A stretch of 37,172 nt of DNA, taken from contig JAQBQH010000350.1 of the NCBI GenBank assembly GCA_028287105.1, positions 1 to 37,172 of the forward strand, given 5' to 3'. This stretch comes from Myxococcales bacterium. GTDB lineage: Bacteria > Myxococcota_A > Polyangia > Palsa-1104. Positions within the stretch are counted from its first letter, which is position 1; every line of letters begins with the position of its first letter. A program made the translations under genes and the position numbers. Under the pieces are notes generated by a model. That model was not told where the DNA came from, searched no databases, and saw nothing but the letters and a program-made list of their open reading frames with translations. Of this stretch, positions 25,451 through 35,317 are shown one piece after another.

Positions 25451-26824
25451 TCAGATCCGAATCTCTTTCCAGGCGCCCTCGGCGAATTTCCATCCCATGA
25501 TGGTGCAGAGGAGGACGATGTAGGCGAATGCGCCCATCCACACTCCCAGCACGCCCCAGCCGAGGACGATGCCGAAGATGTAGGCGAGCGGCACGAGGCA
25601 GAAGAAGTGCAGGCCGAACTCGACGAACATGACGAACTGCGTGTTGCCGGCGCCGAAGAGCGCCTGGGTCAAGACGAGCGCCGAGAGAACGAAGGGCAGT
25701 AAAAGGCCGCAGATGCGCAGGATGGGGCGCGCGACCGCGATGACCGATTCGTCCTTGGTGAAGACGTGGAGCACGGTGTCGGGGAAGATGGAGACCATGA
25801 CGCCGAGGACGAGCGTGACGTAGACGCCGATCTTGACCGCCTCCCAGCCGTAGCGCTCGGCGAGCGCGTACTGCTTGGCGCCCATCGACTGGCCGACGAG
25901 CGTGGCGGTGGCCGTGCCGTAGGCCATGAAGGCGGTGAAGCAGAGCATGAGGATGATGATGATGTTCTGCGTGGCGGCGGCGAAGATGGGGCCGTGGTGC
26001 GCCGCCTGATCGAGGACGCCGACGATCTTGAAGAACAGGCCGAAGCCGGACATCACGAACATCGTCGCCAGACCCGACGGCGCCGAGAGCTTGATCAGCT
26101 CCCACTGCTGCTTGGTCGACAGATTGCGCAGGTGATAGACCGCGTACTCCTTCAAGTAGCGCGGGCGCAGGCTCCACAGCACGATGAGCAGAAGGCCGAT
26201 GTACGAGCTGATCATCGACGCGATGCCGGAGCCGGTGACGCCGAGGGCGGGGAAGCCCCACTTGCCGAAGATGAGCGCGACGTTGAGGAAGAAGTTGATC
26301 ACGTTCATCGAGATGGCGGCGCCCATGTGCACGCGGGTGCGGCCGAGCCCGTCGAACCAGCTCTTGTAGCTGATGGTGACGACCATCGAGAAGACGCCGG
26401 CCATGCGCCACTGCAGGTAGGGCACGCCGAGGCGGATCTCGTCGGCGTCCTTGGTGATGAAGCCGAGGACGTGCGGGGCGCTGATCCATCCGAGGACGGA
26501 GGCGACGGCGGAGGTGGCGGCGGCGACGACGAGCGAGTTGAAGAGGACCTGGCCGGCGCGCTCGTGATCGTTTTCGCCGAAGCGGCGCGCGGTGAGCGCC
26601 TGGGTCCCGACCGAGATCGCGGCCAGCATGCCGCCGACCATCCAGAAGAGGATGAGCGAAGGGCCGAGGGCGGCCTGTCCGGGGATCGATTCGGAAGAGG
26701 GGAGGCGGCCGATCAGGATGTGGTCGACCTGGTTGATCAGGGTCTGCGACATCATGGCGACCACGACCGGAGTGGCGAGTGAGACGATGCGCTTTCCGAG
26801 CGTGCGGTCGATGGCGAGATCCAT
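25451..26824 (-). CDS. MATE-family multidrug/Na+ antiporter
   Basis: A 457-aa inner-membrane protein with about 12 helices in two related halves. MatE signatures: N-half LATPVVVAMMSQTLINQVDHILIG and AISVGTQALTARRFGE (longer stretches split here), C-half FTAFMAYGTATATLVGQSMGAKQYALAE. The usual substrates are cationic drugs or metabolites exchanged for Na+ or H+. It is first in the MATE–kinase–regulator set and is divergent from the Pal-like gene. The length is standard for the family (about 450 aa). Confidence 0.94.
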   Translation of the reverse strand: MDLAIDRTLGKRIVSLATPVVVAMMSQTLINQVDHILIGRLPSSESIPGQAALGPSLILFWMVGGMLAAISVGTQALTARRFGENDHERAGQVLFNSLVVAAATSAVASVLGWISAPHVLGFITKDADEIRLGVPYLQWRMAGVFSMVVTISYKSWFDGLGRTRVHMGAAISMNVINFFLNVALIFGKWGFPALGVTGSGIASMISSYIGLLLIVLWSLRPRYLKEYAVYHLRNLSTKQQWELIKLSAPSGLATMFVMSGFGLFFKIVGVLDQAAHHGPIFAAATQNIIIILMLCFTAFMAYGTATATLVGQSMGAKQYALAERYGWEAVKIGVYVTLVLGVMVSIFPDTVLHVFTKDESVIAVARPILRICGLLLPFVLSALVLTQALFGAGNTQFVMFVEFGLHFFCLVPLAYIFGIVLGWGVLGVWMGAFAYIVLLCTIMGWKFAEGAWKEIRI

Positions 26825-26891
26825 GCAGGAGACGGTGTTCTAGCGTACTCAGCACCCTGGTTCAAGCGACGGTACGGAAACGCTCGGAACA

Positions 26892-26920
26892 TTGACACGC
26901 CGCGTCCTCGGGACTAGGGT
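26892..26920 (+). promoter_or_regulatory. promoter of the pal operon, leaderless geometry
   Basis: TTGACA (26892–26897), exactly 17 bp, TAGGGT (26915–26920), then 7 nt to ATG 26928. The -35 is perfect consensus. The predicted transcript start coincides with the start codon. Confidence 0.7.
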
Positions 26921-26927
26921 TCGCGAC

Positions 26928-27629
26928 ATGCCCTCGCCACGCTTCGGCGGTCTCTTCCAACTCCTGGTGCCGGCACTGATGTGCGTGGCCCTTGTCGCCG
27001 GCTGCCCAGCCAAATATCCGAAGTGCAGCAACGACAAGGATTGTCACGAGAAGGAATTCTGCGTGAACGGGCAGTGCCAGCAGTGCAAGTCGGACGGCGA
27101 TTGCCCGGGCGGCAAGTGCAACGCCGGTCGCTGCGAGCAGCCGTCGGGGCCGCAGTCGATGGGCTGCACCGATGACAAGCAGTGTCCGGCCGGTCAGTCG
27201 TGCCTCGACGGCAAGTGCAAGCCGTGCGTGTCGGACGACCAGTGCGGCGAAGGCGGCAAGTGCAACGCCGGAAAGTGCCAGCGCGCCGGATCGTCGGCGC
27301 CGGTCAAGGCGAGCTGCACGCTCGAGCCCATCTACTTCGACTTCAACGAGTCGGTGCTGACGACCGAGGCGACCAGCGCCATCGATCGCGACGGCGAGTG
27401 CATCAAGAAGACCAACCACGAGGCGACGCTCGTCGGGCGCTCGGATCCGCGCGGCACCGAGGAGTACAACCTGGCGCTCAGCGACCGGCGCACGCAGCAG
27501 GTCAAGGGGCGGCTCAACAGCATGGGCGTGACCCAGTCGCTGAAGCTGAACGCGCGCGGTGAGCTCGACGCGACGGGTAAGGACGAAGCCGGTTGGGCCA
27601 AGGATCGCCGGGTGGACGTCCAGTGGTGA
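26928..27629 (+). CDS. pal: Pal/OmpA-type lipoprotein with Cys-rich modules
   Basis: A 233-aa outer-membrane lipoprotein. Signal peptide with lipobox VAGC (acylated Cys 26). Then about 100 residues of Cys-rich repeats with C-x4–6-C spacing (CSNDKDCHEKEFCVNGQC; a second set CTDDKQCPAGQSCLDGKC). The C-terminal OmpA domain (~135–233) contains IYFDFNESVL and GRSDPRGTEEYNLALSDRR with the peptidoglycan-binding Asp and Arg, and ends AKDRRVDVQW. It would tether the outer membrane to peptidoglycan. ATG 26928 is set by the promoter 7 nt upstream and by the short signal peptide. The stop overlaps the next GTG. tolQRAB are not in the window. The Cys-rich insert is not part of classical Pal. Confidence 0.88.
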   Translation: MPSPRFGGLFQLLVPALMCVALVAGCPAKYPKCSNDKDCHEKEFCVNGQCQQCKSDGDCPGGKCNAGRCEQPSGPQSMGCTDDKQCPAGQSCLDGKCKPCVSDDQCGEGGKCNAGKCQRAGSSAPVKASCTLEPIYFDFNESVLTTEATSAIDRDGECIKKTNHEATLVGRSDPRGTEEYNLALSDRRTQQVKGRLNSMGVTQSLKLNARGELDATGKDEAGWAKDRRVDVQW

Positions 27630-28453
27630 GCGTCGTGCGGGTGGCGGGCGTGGTGCTGATGGCGGCGTCGGTGTCGGGCTGCTTCGCGTTCGTGACCAAG
27701 GAAGAGGGTCGCGAGCTGAAGGCGCAGATCGAAGAGGTCAAGACGCTGTCGGCGAAGAACGAGGTTCGCGCGGCGGAGCTGGCCAAGGAGCTCGACGAGC
27801 AGCTCAAGCGGCTGCGCACCGTCGTCGACGAGGCGACCAAGGTCGTGACGCGCAACTCGGCCGACGTCGGGCTCAACGTGCAGAAGCTGCAGACCGACGT
27901 GGCGCAGCTGACCGGCCGCATCGACGACATCCAGCACGCGCAGGACGCGCTGACCAAGCAGTTCCAGGATTACCGCGCGGCTTCGGACACCAAGCTCGAG
28001 CAGCTGGTGAACGCCTCGCCGTCGGCGAAGAATCCGCCCATGCCGGAGACGCCGGACGCGCTCTTCGCCGAGGGCGAGAAGCGCATCGCGGCGCAGCAGT
28101 TCACCGACGCGCGGCGGCTGTTCGAGGGCTTCGTGAACCGCTATCCGCAGGACCCGCGGGCGTCGCGCGCGCAGTATCAGATCGGCGAGGCCTACGCGGG
28201 CGAGAAGCGCTACGCCAACGCCATCGGCGCCTATACCAAGGTGGTCGACAACTTCCCGAAGAGCGAGGTCGTGCCCGACGCGATGTACAAGAACGGGCTC
28301 GCCTTCTACTCGCTCAAGTATTGCGGCGACGCCAAGGTCTACTTCCAGGAGCTGCTCAAGCGGTATCCAAAGACCAACTGGAAGAAGGACGCGACCGAGC
28401 AGCTGAAGAAGCTGGCGCGTGATCAGAAGAACAAGGCCGTCTGCGCGTCGTGA
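27626..28453 (+). CDS. cpoB: CpoB/YbgF-like Tol-Pal coordinator, lipoprotein form
   Basis: A 275-aa protein. Start GTG 27626 overlaps the pal stop (GTGA). Signal peptide with lipobox VSGC, so probably a lipoprotein, whereas E. coli CpoB is soluble. Residues ~25–115 are a coiled coil (LDEQLKRLRTVVDEATK). Residues ~140–260 are TPR units (ALFAEGEKRIAAQQFTDARR, AQYQIGEAYAGEKRYANAI, AMYKNGLAFYSLKYCGDAK), the YbgF_C pattern. In E. coli CpoB links PBP1B activity with the Tol-Pal constriction machinery. Position just after a Pal-like gene supports the call. The stop again overlaps the next GTG. Confidence 0.9.
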   Translation: MSVVRVAGVVLMAASVSGCFAFVTKEEGRELKAQIEEVKTLSAKNEVRAAELAKELDEQLKRLRTVVDEATKVVTRNSADVGLNVQKLQTDVAQLTGRIDDIQHAQDALTKQFQDYRAASDTKLEQLVNASPSAKNPPMPETPDALFAEGEKRIAAQQFTDARRLFEGFVNRYPQDPRASRAQYQIGEAYAGEKRYANAIGAYTKVVDNFPKSEVVPDAMYKNGLAFYSLKYCGDAKVYFQELLKRYPKTNWKKDATEQLKKLARDQKNKAVCAS

Positions 28454-28764
28454 CCAGCGGGCAGTCGCCGCCTCCTGACGATCCCGAACGTCGCTTCGTA
28501 AACAATCCATTCGCGCGCGCATTGCATCCGGCGGGGAAGCGCACCGCCGGATATTGGATCGCGTTCATGCTGGTGGCGCTCGTCGGCGGCGGCATCATGC
28601 TGGCCGCCTTCTTGTTGCCCATGCTGTTCGCGCACGGGCTGTTGGCGCGCTCGCACGGGCGCTGGGGCATGCGCATCGCGGGCGTGCTGGTCGCGGCCAT
28701 CTACGGGCTCATCGTGTTGACGCTGTTCAAGCGGCGGCGCAACGCCCCTTCGGATCGCGCGTGA
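28450..28764 (+). CDS. small two-helix membrane protein, unknown function
   Basis: A 104-aa protein starting at GTG 28450 (GTGA overlap with cpoB). The cytosolic-looking N-terminus is Pro/Asp-rich (SGQSPPPDDPERRF). Membrane helices lie at ~35–61 (WIAFMLVALVGGGIMLAAF) and ~74–93 (MRIAGVLVAAIYGLIVLTLF), ending KRRRNAPSDRA. The charge pattern suggests both ends are cytosolic. No family recognised. Its coupling to pal and cpoB suggests an envelope role. Confidence 0.75.
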   Translation: MTSGQSPPPDDPERRFVNNPFARALHPAGKRTAGYWIAFMLVALVGGGIMLAAFLLPMLFAHGLLARSHGRWGMRIAGVLVAAIYGLIVLTLFKRRRNAPSDRA

Positions 28765-28772
28765 GGCGGGCC

Positions 28773-29411
28773 ATGAAGCCGTTTCGCGGGCTCTACGGCA
28801 TGGTCGATGTTCCGCCCTCCGGCGGCGGCGTTCCGGCGGGCCGACTGGCGCGCGCGCTCCTCGACGGCGGCGCCCGGATCATGCAGCTGCGTATGAAGGG
28901 CGCCACGGCGGCGGCGCTGGCTGCGGTCTGCGACGAGCTGCGCCCGCTCTGTCGCGCGCGCGACGTCCTCTTCATCGTCAACGATCGGCTCGACGTCGCG
29001 CTCGCCGGCGGCGCCGACGGCGTGCACCTCGGCCAGGACGACCTGCCGCTGGCGGCGGCCAAGCGCGTGGCGCCGGCCGGCTTCGCCATCGGCGTCTCGA
29101 CGCACAACGAAGCGCAGGCGCGCGCGGCCGCCGAGGGCGGCGCCGACTACATCGCCTTCGGACCGTGCTTCCCGACCTCGTCCAAGGTCGATCCCGATCC
29201 GGTCGTTGGGCTGGCGGCGCTCAGGGCCATCTGCGCGCTGCCGCTGCCAGTCGTCGCCATCGGAGGCATCACGCTCGACACCGTCGGCGACGTGGTCCGC
29301 GCCGGGGCCTACGCGGCGGCGATCATTCGCGCCGTCAACAGCGCCCCCGACGTGGCGGCGGCCGCGCGCGCCGTCACGAGCGCTTTCGCCACCGATTCGC
29401 CCAGTCGTTGA
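28773..29411 (+). CDS. thiE: thiamine-phosphate synthase ThiE
   Basis: A 212-aa TIM-barrel enzyme that joins HMP-pyrophosphate and the thiazole phosphate to thiamine monophosphate. Motifs: MQLRMKG (usual QLRxK), FIVNDRLDVALAGGADGVHLGQDDLP (given here as FIVNDRLDVA and GADGVHLGQDDLP), GVSTHNEAQA, DYIAFGPCFPTSSK and VVAIGGI. ATG 28773 is chosen; GTG 28761 would give a GTGA overlap with the preceding stop, like the three genes before it, and is a real alternative. The last 38 bp overlap the convergent HxlR-type gene. No other thi gene and no TPP riboswitch are nearby. Confidence 0.94.
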   Translation: MKPFRGLYGMVDVPPSGGGVPAGRLARALLDGGARIMQLRMKGATAAALAAVCDELRPLCRARDVLFIVNDRLDVALAGGADGVHLGQDDLPLAAAKRVAPAGFAIGVSTHNEAQARAAAEGGADYIAFGPCFPTSSKVDPDPVVGLAALRAICALPLPVVAIGGITLDTVGDVVRAGAYAAAIIRAVNSAPDVAAAARAVTSAFATDSPSR

Positions 29412-29700
29412 GCGGCAGCAGCAGCTCGACCAGCTCCGCACCCTCGCGCGAGTAGCGATAGCCCTCGGGCGCCAGCTCGAGGATGCGCCCGTCGGTCAGC
29501 TCGCCGAGCCGCTGCGACAGGCTCGACGGCGGCGGATCTCCGCAGCGCGCCTGCAGCGCCCGAAATCCGAGGGGGCCGTCGCGCAGCTCCCACAAGACGC
29601 GCAGCGCCCAGCGCCGCTCCAGCAGCTCGAGCAGCGCCATCACCGGCCGCTTCGTCGCTTTTACCTTCGTTTTCGTCTTCGTCCGAACCGACTTGGTCAT
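29374..29700 (-). CDS. HxlR-family winged-helix transcriptional regulator
   Basis: A 108-aa regulator. After a basic N-terminus (TKSVRTKTKTKVKATKR) the HxlR core is clear: LLERRWALRVLWELRDGP, then FRALQARCG…SLSQRLGELTDGRILE (helix-turn-helix) and a wing EGYRYSREGAELV. HxlR proteins bind as dimers to inverted repeats and often sense electrophiles or redox through a Cys; a single Cys lies in the second helix. SD AGGGAGA precedes ATG 29700. Divergent from the carboxymuconolactone-decarboxylase-family gene across three operator-like repeats. Its 3' end overlaps thiE tail-to-tail by 38 bp. Confidence 0.93.
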   Translation of the reverse strand: MTKSVRTKTKTKVKATKRPVMALLELLERRWALRVLWELRDGPLGFRALQARCGDPPPSSLSQRLGELTDGRILELAPEGYRYSREGAELVELLLPLNDWANRWRKRS

Positions 29701-29712
29701 TTCTCCCTTGCG

Positions 29713-29761
29713 CTACAGAAATCGTAGCACTACAAAAAACGTAGCACTACAAAAATTGTAG
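29713..29761. promoter_or_regulatory. three tandem CTAC-N7-GTAG operator-like repeats
   Basis: Three 15-bp inverted repeats, CTAC–7 bp–GTAG, at 29713–29727, 29730–29744 and 29747–29761, each 17 bp from the next and with A-rich centres. They occupy nearly the whole divergent gap and would cover the promoters of both genes. The likely ligand is the adjacent HxlR-type dimer. Confidence 0.8.
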
Positions 29762-29776
29762 CAAGAGGAGGACTCC

Positions 29777-30364
29777 ATGTCACGCATCGCCCCGGTCGAG
29801 CCGCCCTACGCCGCCCCCGTCGCCGAAACGCTCGCCAAGTGGATGCCCGCCGCCGGCGCGCCCCCGCTGGCGCTGTTCCGCACGCTGGTCCTCCATCCGC
29901 GCCTCTCCGACCGCATGCGTCCGCTCGGCGCCGCGCTCCTCGGCTCGCAGGTCATCGCCCCGCGCGATCGCGAGCTCGTCATCCTGCGCACCTGCGCGCG
30001 CGTCGGCGCCGAGTACGAGTGGGGCGTGCACGTGACCGCCTTCTCCAGCGCCGTCGGCCTGACCGGCCGTGAGGTCGCCGCCACCTGCGCACCGCTCGCG
30101 ACTCACGCCTGGAGCGACTCCGATGCGCAGCTGATTCGGCTCGCCGACGAGCTGCACGACAGCGGCACTGTCAGCGACGCCCTTTGGAGCGCGCTCGCCG
30201 CCGGCCGCGGCGCGCCCGAGCTCCTGGAGCTCGTCACGCTCGTCGGCTTCTATCACCTGATCTCCTTCGTCGCCAACGCCGCCGCCGTCGACCACGAGCC
30301 CTGGGCCGCGCGCTTCCCCGCCGAACGATCCTTCGCGCCGGCGATCAGCCCGTCCGCCGCTTGA
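29777..30364 (+). CDS. carboxymuconolactone decarboxylase-family protein
   Basis: A 195-aa all-helical protein of the CMD/AhpD superfamily. The family segment is DRELVILRTCARVGAEYEWGVHVTAF (seen as DRELVILRTCARVG and EYEWGVH), with Glu 79, Glu 81, Trp 82 and His 85. The CxxC pair of AhpD-type peroxidase reductants is missing, so it is closer to non-redox CMD members. Strong SD AGAGGAGGA precedes ATG 29777. It is the presumed target of the divergent HxlR regulator. Substrate unknown. The last 20 bp overlap the convergent four-helix-bundle gene. Confidence 0.88.
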   Translation: MSRIAPVEPPYAAPVAETLAKWMPAAGAPPLALFRTLVLHPRLSDRMRPLGAALLGSQVIAPRDRELVILRTCARVGAEYEWGVHVTAFSSAVGLTGREVAATCAPLATHAWSDSDAQLIRLADELHDSGTVSDALWSALAAGRGAPELLELVTLVGFYHLISFVANAAAVDHEPWAARFPAERSFAPAISPSAA

Positions 30365-30704
30365 TCATGCCGTTCAGCATCTGGTCAACGCGCGCGAGCT
30401 GCACCGCCAGCGTCTGCTTCAGCTCCTCGGGCACCGCCCCGTGCAGCTGCGCGACCTCCACGCAGCTCATCGCCTCGTTCGCGTTTCCCCGCGCCGCCTG
30501 ATAATGGCGCCGCTGCTCGGCGCGCATCGACTGCGCCGCGCCCGACGCGATCTCCGCCAGCATCCCCAACGTCGCTCGCGACAGCCGCTCGCCCAGCTCG
30601 CCCGGTACGTCGGTCCACAGGCCGCGGTTGTCGATCGTCAGCTGCGCGACCGCCTTTGCCACGCCGTACACCTCGAGCCGTTGGAACGCGAATTTGGGCG
30701 ACAT
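30345..30704 (-). CDS. four-helix-bundle protein (S23-like)
   Basis: A 119-aa all-helical protein of the family related to sequences found in 23S rRNA intervening elements (opening PKFAFQRLEVYGVAKAVAQL, then LGERLSRATLGMLAEIASGAAQSM). No enzymatic residues and no known function. ATG 30704 is preferred; GTG 30710, two codons upstream, is also possible. It lies 12 nt after the metallopeptidase stop and is probably last in that operon. Its end overlaps the CMD-family gene by 20 bp. Confidence 0.85.
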   Translation of the reverse strand: MSPKFAFQRLEVYGVAKAVAQLTIDNRGLWTDVPGELGERLSRATLGMLAEIASGAAQSMRAEQRRHYQAARGNANEAMSCVEVAQLHGAVPEELKQTLAVQLARVDQMLNGMIKRRTG

Positions 30705-30716
30705 CTTCACTGCATT

Positions 30717-32357
30717 CTAGAGCGAACGATAGAACGATGACCATCCCGTCCACCCCGAATTGACGACTCCGTTGTAGGTCGAGAAGCGCCACCAGTAGGT
30801 CGTCAGCCACTGGGACGCAGGTACCTCGACGTCTTGATAGGGAACCGAGAACTTCACCGTCGGCAAGAAGTTGTCGGCGACGCTGTTCAGATCTTGATCG
30901 CACAGCCGGAACGACCCCGAGCCGTCGGGCTTGGGAACCTCGCTGATGCCGGCGGCGCACATCGCGCCTTGCGTCAGGTTGGCCAGCCCATAGAGCGACG
31001 ACATCTTGAGGTCGAGCGCCCGCGCCGTCGGTGCCACGTTGGTCTGCGCCGTGCGCCAGATGTCGTCATAGCAGGGGTACGGCACGAACACCGCCCAGCA
31101 GGTGTGCCAGTTGCGCTCGTACCAGCCGACCTGCACCGTGTAGCTCTGCGTCGGCTGGAAGTGATGGTTCTTGTCGCCGTCGTAGAGCATGACGTGCGTC
31201 GAGCTGCCGAACACGGCCGGCCAACCGCTCTTCGGTCCCGCGTTGCGCAGCCGGTCGTTCGGCCGCCCCGCGCCGCCGCCGAACGCCGTGTTGATCACGC
31301 GCTGCTGCGAGCCCGAGTGCGACAGCGCCTGCCCGTCGCCAGGTCCGCGCACGACGTAATTCGAGTTCATGAGGTTGTCGCCCGCGGTGTGCCAGGTGCC
31401 GCGTCCGAAGAACATGCCGCCTTCGTAGACGTAGTCCTCGACGCCGTAGCCCGGCGTGTAGACCGTCGCCGGCCAGCGGGTCAGGGTGACGTTGTCGTTG
31501 CCGTTGGCGGCGAGGATCTCGCTGACGTTGTAGTCGTAGACGCCGAGCAGATCGGAGATGGCGTGCACGAACCCGCCCCAGCTCCAATCGAAGAGCGCCA
31601 GCGGCGTGATCGCGTCGAGCTGCCGGATGTTCAGATCGGCGAAGCCCTTCTCGACGTACTCGTCGAGGAAGTTGAGCCCGGCGTGCGCCAGCTCGTGGGT
31701 CGTGATGTACGTGCCGCGCTCGTTCAGATCCTGACGCGTGAACTTGGCGACCCCGAACGCGCGCTGCACGAACGACGGCGGCGCCGCGTTGGCCGTGACC
31801 GGGGTCTGGAACGAGTTGAACAGGACGCCGGCGGTGAACGGCCGCAGGTTCGAGATCTCGGCCGCGCGGATCTGCGCGATCTTGTCATACACGGCCGTCT
31901 GCGACAGCGACGTCGCGAAGCCGCGGATCGGATGCGCCGCTACCTTGCCGCCGAACGCCGCGTCGGCCGCGCCGAGGGCGCCACCGGGCACGAAGTAGCC
32001 GACGAAGAGCAGCCGCTCCCGCTGCTGCGCGCTCCAGCTGTTGCCGGCGCCGTTGCCGGTCATGAACCCGATGATGCGGTCGAACTCGGTCCAGAAGTCG
32101 TCACGCTCCGCTTCGACGAAGCCGCTCGACGTGATGAAGACCTGCTTGAACCACGGATTGGCCAGCTCCGCCGACGAGCAGCCGGCGCCGCTCGCGTGCC
32201 GGCACTTCCACGTGTACTTGATCCAGATCGGCGGCAGGCGATTGACCGTCGACAGCGTCGTCGTCGCCGACGACAAGTTGAACGTCTGCGCGCGCGCCGG
32301 CAGGACCGCCGCCGCGACCATCGCTGCTACCGCCCATTGCAACAGTCGCTTCTTCAC
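30717..32357 (-). CDS. secreted zinc metallopeptidase, M64-like active site
   Basis: A 546-aa exported protein. Signal peptide [22 protein letters not shown] then Q. The zinc site is THELAHAGLNFLDEY: His 221, Glu 222, His 225, then D232-E233-Y234, the same spacing as HExxH…DEY of M64-type peptidases; the third ligand would be Asp 232 or another residue. Outside this motif I see no strong family likeness. Several Trp/Tyr-rich beta segments (SYTVQVGWYERNWHTCWAVF) and cysteines suggest an extracellular fold. The C-terminus ends WTGWSSFYRSL. Start GTG 32357 overlaps the stop of the HEAT-like gene (GTGA). Proteolytic activity is inferred from the motif alone. Confidence 0.8.
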   Translation of the reverse strand: MKKRLLQWAVAAMVAAAVLPARAQTFNLSSATTTLSTVNRLPPIWIKYTWKCRHASGAGCSSAELANPWFKQVFITSSGFVEAERDDFWTEFDRIIGFMTGNGAGNSWSAQQRERLLFVGYFVPGGALGAADAAFGGKVAAHPIRGFATSLSQTAVYDKIAQIRAAEISNLRPFTAGVLFNSFQTPVTANAAPPSFVQRAFGVAKFTRQDLNERGTYITTHELAHAGLNFLDEYVEKGFADLNIRQLDAITPLALFDWSWGGFVHAISDLLGVYDYNVSEILAANGNDNVTLTRWPATVYTPGYGVEDYVYEGGMFFGRGTWHTAGDNLMNSNYVVRGPGDGQALSHSGSQQRVINTAFGGGAGRPNDRLRNAGPKSGWPAVFGSSTHVMLYDGDKNHHFQPTQSYTVQVGWYERNWHTCWAVFVPYPCYDDIWRTAQTNVAPTARALDLKMSSLYGLANLTQGAMCAAGISEVPKPDGSGSFRLCDQDLNSVADNFLPTVKFSVPYQDVEVPASQWLTTYWWRFSTYNGVVNSGWTGWSSFYRSL

Positions 32358-33142
32358 AGCTCTTCCCCCGTGCCGCGCTGTGCGAGCGCCGCCATTTGAT
32401 CGATCAGCTTCTGCGCCGACGGCGACGCCGTCCCTCCGCGCAGCTTCATCCCGTCGCGCAATCCGACCAGCGCCAGCGTGAACGCCAGCTGCTTCTTCTC
32501 CACCATCGTCAAGGTCGCGCCGTCGAGCTGCGCCGCCAGGCGACCGGCAAACTCGTCGTCGAGCGCGTGCGGCCTGAGCAAGGGAACGATCTGCTGCCGG
32601 GCGTCGTCGTCGGCCGGCAGCGACGGCAACAGCGCCAGCAGCTCCGACTGCGCCTCACGCGTGCCCATGCGTCCGAGCGCCTCCACCGCCGCCACGCGCG
32701 TGGCCGACTCGCGCGCCGCCATCGCGATGTGCTTGAGCCGCGACGCCAGCTCCGGCGCCGCCACCGTCGAGGCAATCTGCACGCGCAGCTCGCGCTCGCG
32801 CCCCTCGAGCAGCGCCGGGTCGAGCGCCGTCAGCCGCGCGTCGGGCGGCTCGGCCGCCACCATCGACCAGCCGGCGTTGCGAAACTTCTCCGCCTCCAAC
32901 CCGTTGTCGCGATTGCGCGCGGCCACGATCGCCTCGACCGCCTTCCGCCGCTCCTCCGAGTCGGTGGTCGCCGGCGCGCCGGGCGTCGGGTCGGTCCCCC
33001 CGGCCGACCCGACTGTCCCGACGTCGCCGACGCGCACCGTAGACCGGACACCCCACCACGCCAGGGAAAACGCGAGCACCGCGCCCCCCAGAAGCATCCA
33101 CTGCACCAGCCGCCCCGGCTGCGATGGAAGTTGTCCGTTCAT
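32354..33142 (-). CDS. membrane-anchored HEAT-like helical protein
   Basis: A 262-aa protein. ATG 33142 gives a short N-terminus ([13 protein letters not shown]) and one membrane helix at ~14–33 ([18 protein letters not shown]). A Gly/Thr/Pro-rich spacer and then helical repeats follow ([28 protein letters not shown] split here as [15 protein letters not shown] and [17 protein letters not shown]), the HEAT/PBS-type pattern, to the end. Upstream codons in the same frame lack initiation context. It is translationally coupled to the metallopeptidase, so it may be an accessory factor for its secretion or activity. Divergent from uvrB. Confidence 0.8.
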   Translation of the reverse strand: MNGQLPSQPGRLVQWMLLGGAVLAFSLAWWGVRSTVRVGDVGTVGSAGGTDPTPGAPATTDSEERRKAVEAIVAARNRDNGLEAEKFRNAGWSMVAAEPPDARLTALDPALLEGRERELRVQIASTVAAPELASRLKHIAMAARESATRVAAVEALGRMGTREAQSELLALLPSLPADDDARQQIVPLLRPHALDDEFAGRLAAQLDGATLTMVEKKQLAFTLALVGLRDGMKLRGGTASPSAQKLIDQMAALAQRGTGEEL

Positions 33143-33241
33143 GTGGGAGTTATCGGCGGAAGCGAAAAAGAGTTGCGTGTCGGTCTGAAAAAAGAAGCCT
33201 GTACCGTCGGCTAGTTGACAAGGTTGGTCGCGCGATTCACA

Positions 33242-33250
33242 TGCTATGCT
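33242..33250 (+). promoter_or_regulatory. extended -10 of the uvrB promoter
   Basis: TGC-TATGCT (TGn extended -10) ends 11 nt before ATG 33262, predicting a leader of about 4–5 nt. No LexA-like CTGT-N8-ACAG box is seen. Confidence 0.45.
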
Positions 33251-33261
33251 CACAGCCCGTC

Positions 33262-35283
<2,022 letters not shown>

Positions 35284-35317
35284 CGTTTTTGGCGGCCGAC
35301 ATTACATTGCACCCTGT

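Noticed and set aside
33215-33220. TTGACA as -35 of uvrB
   Set aside because: It is 24 bp from the TATGCT -10, too far for a normal sigma-70 spacer; the extended -10 is enough to explain a promoter.
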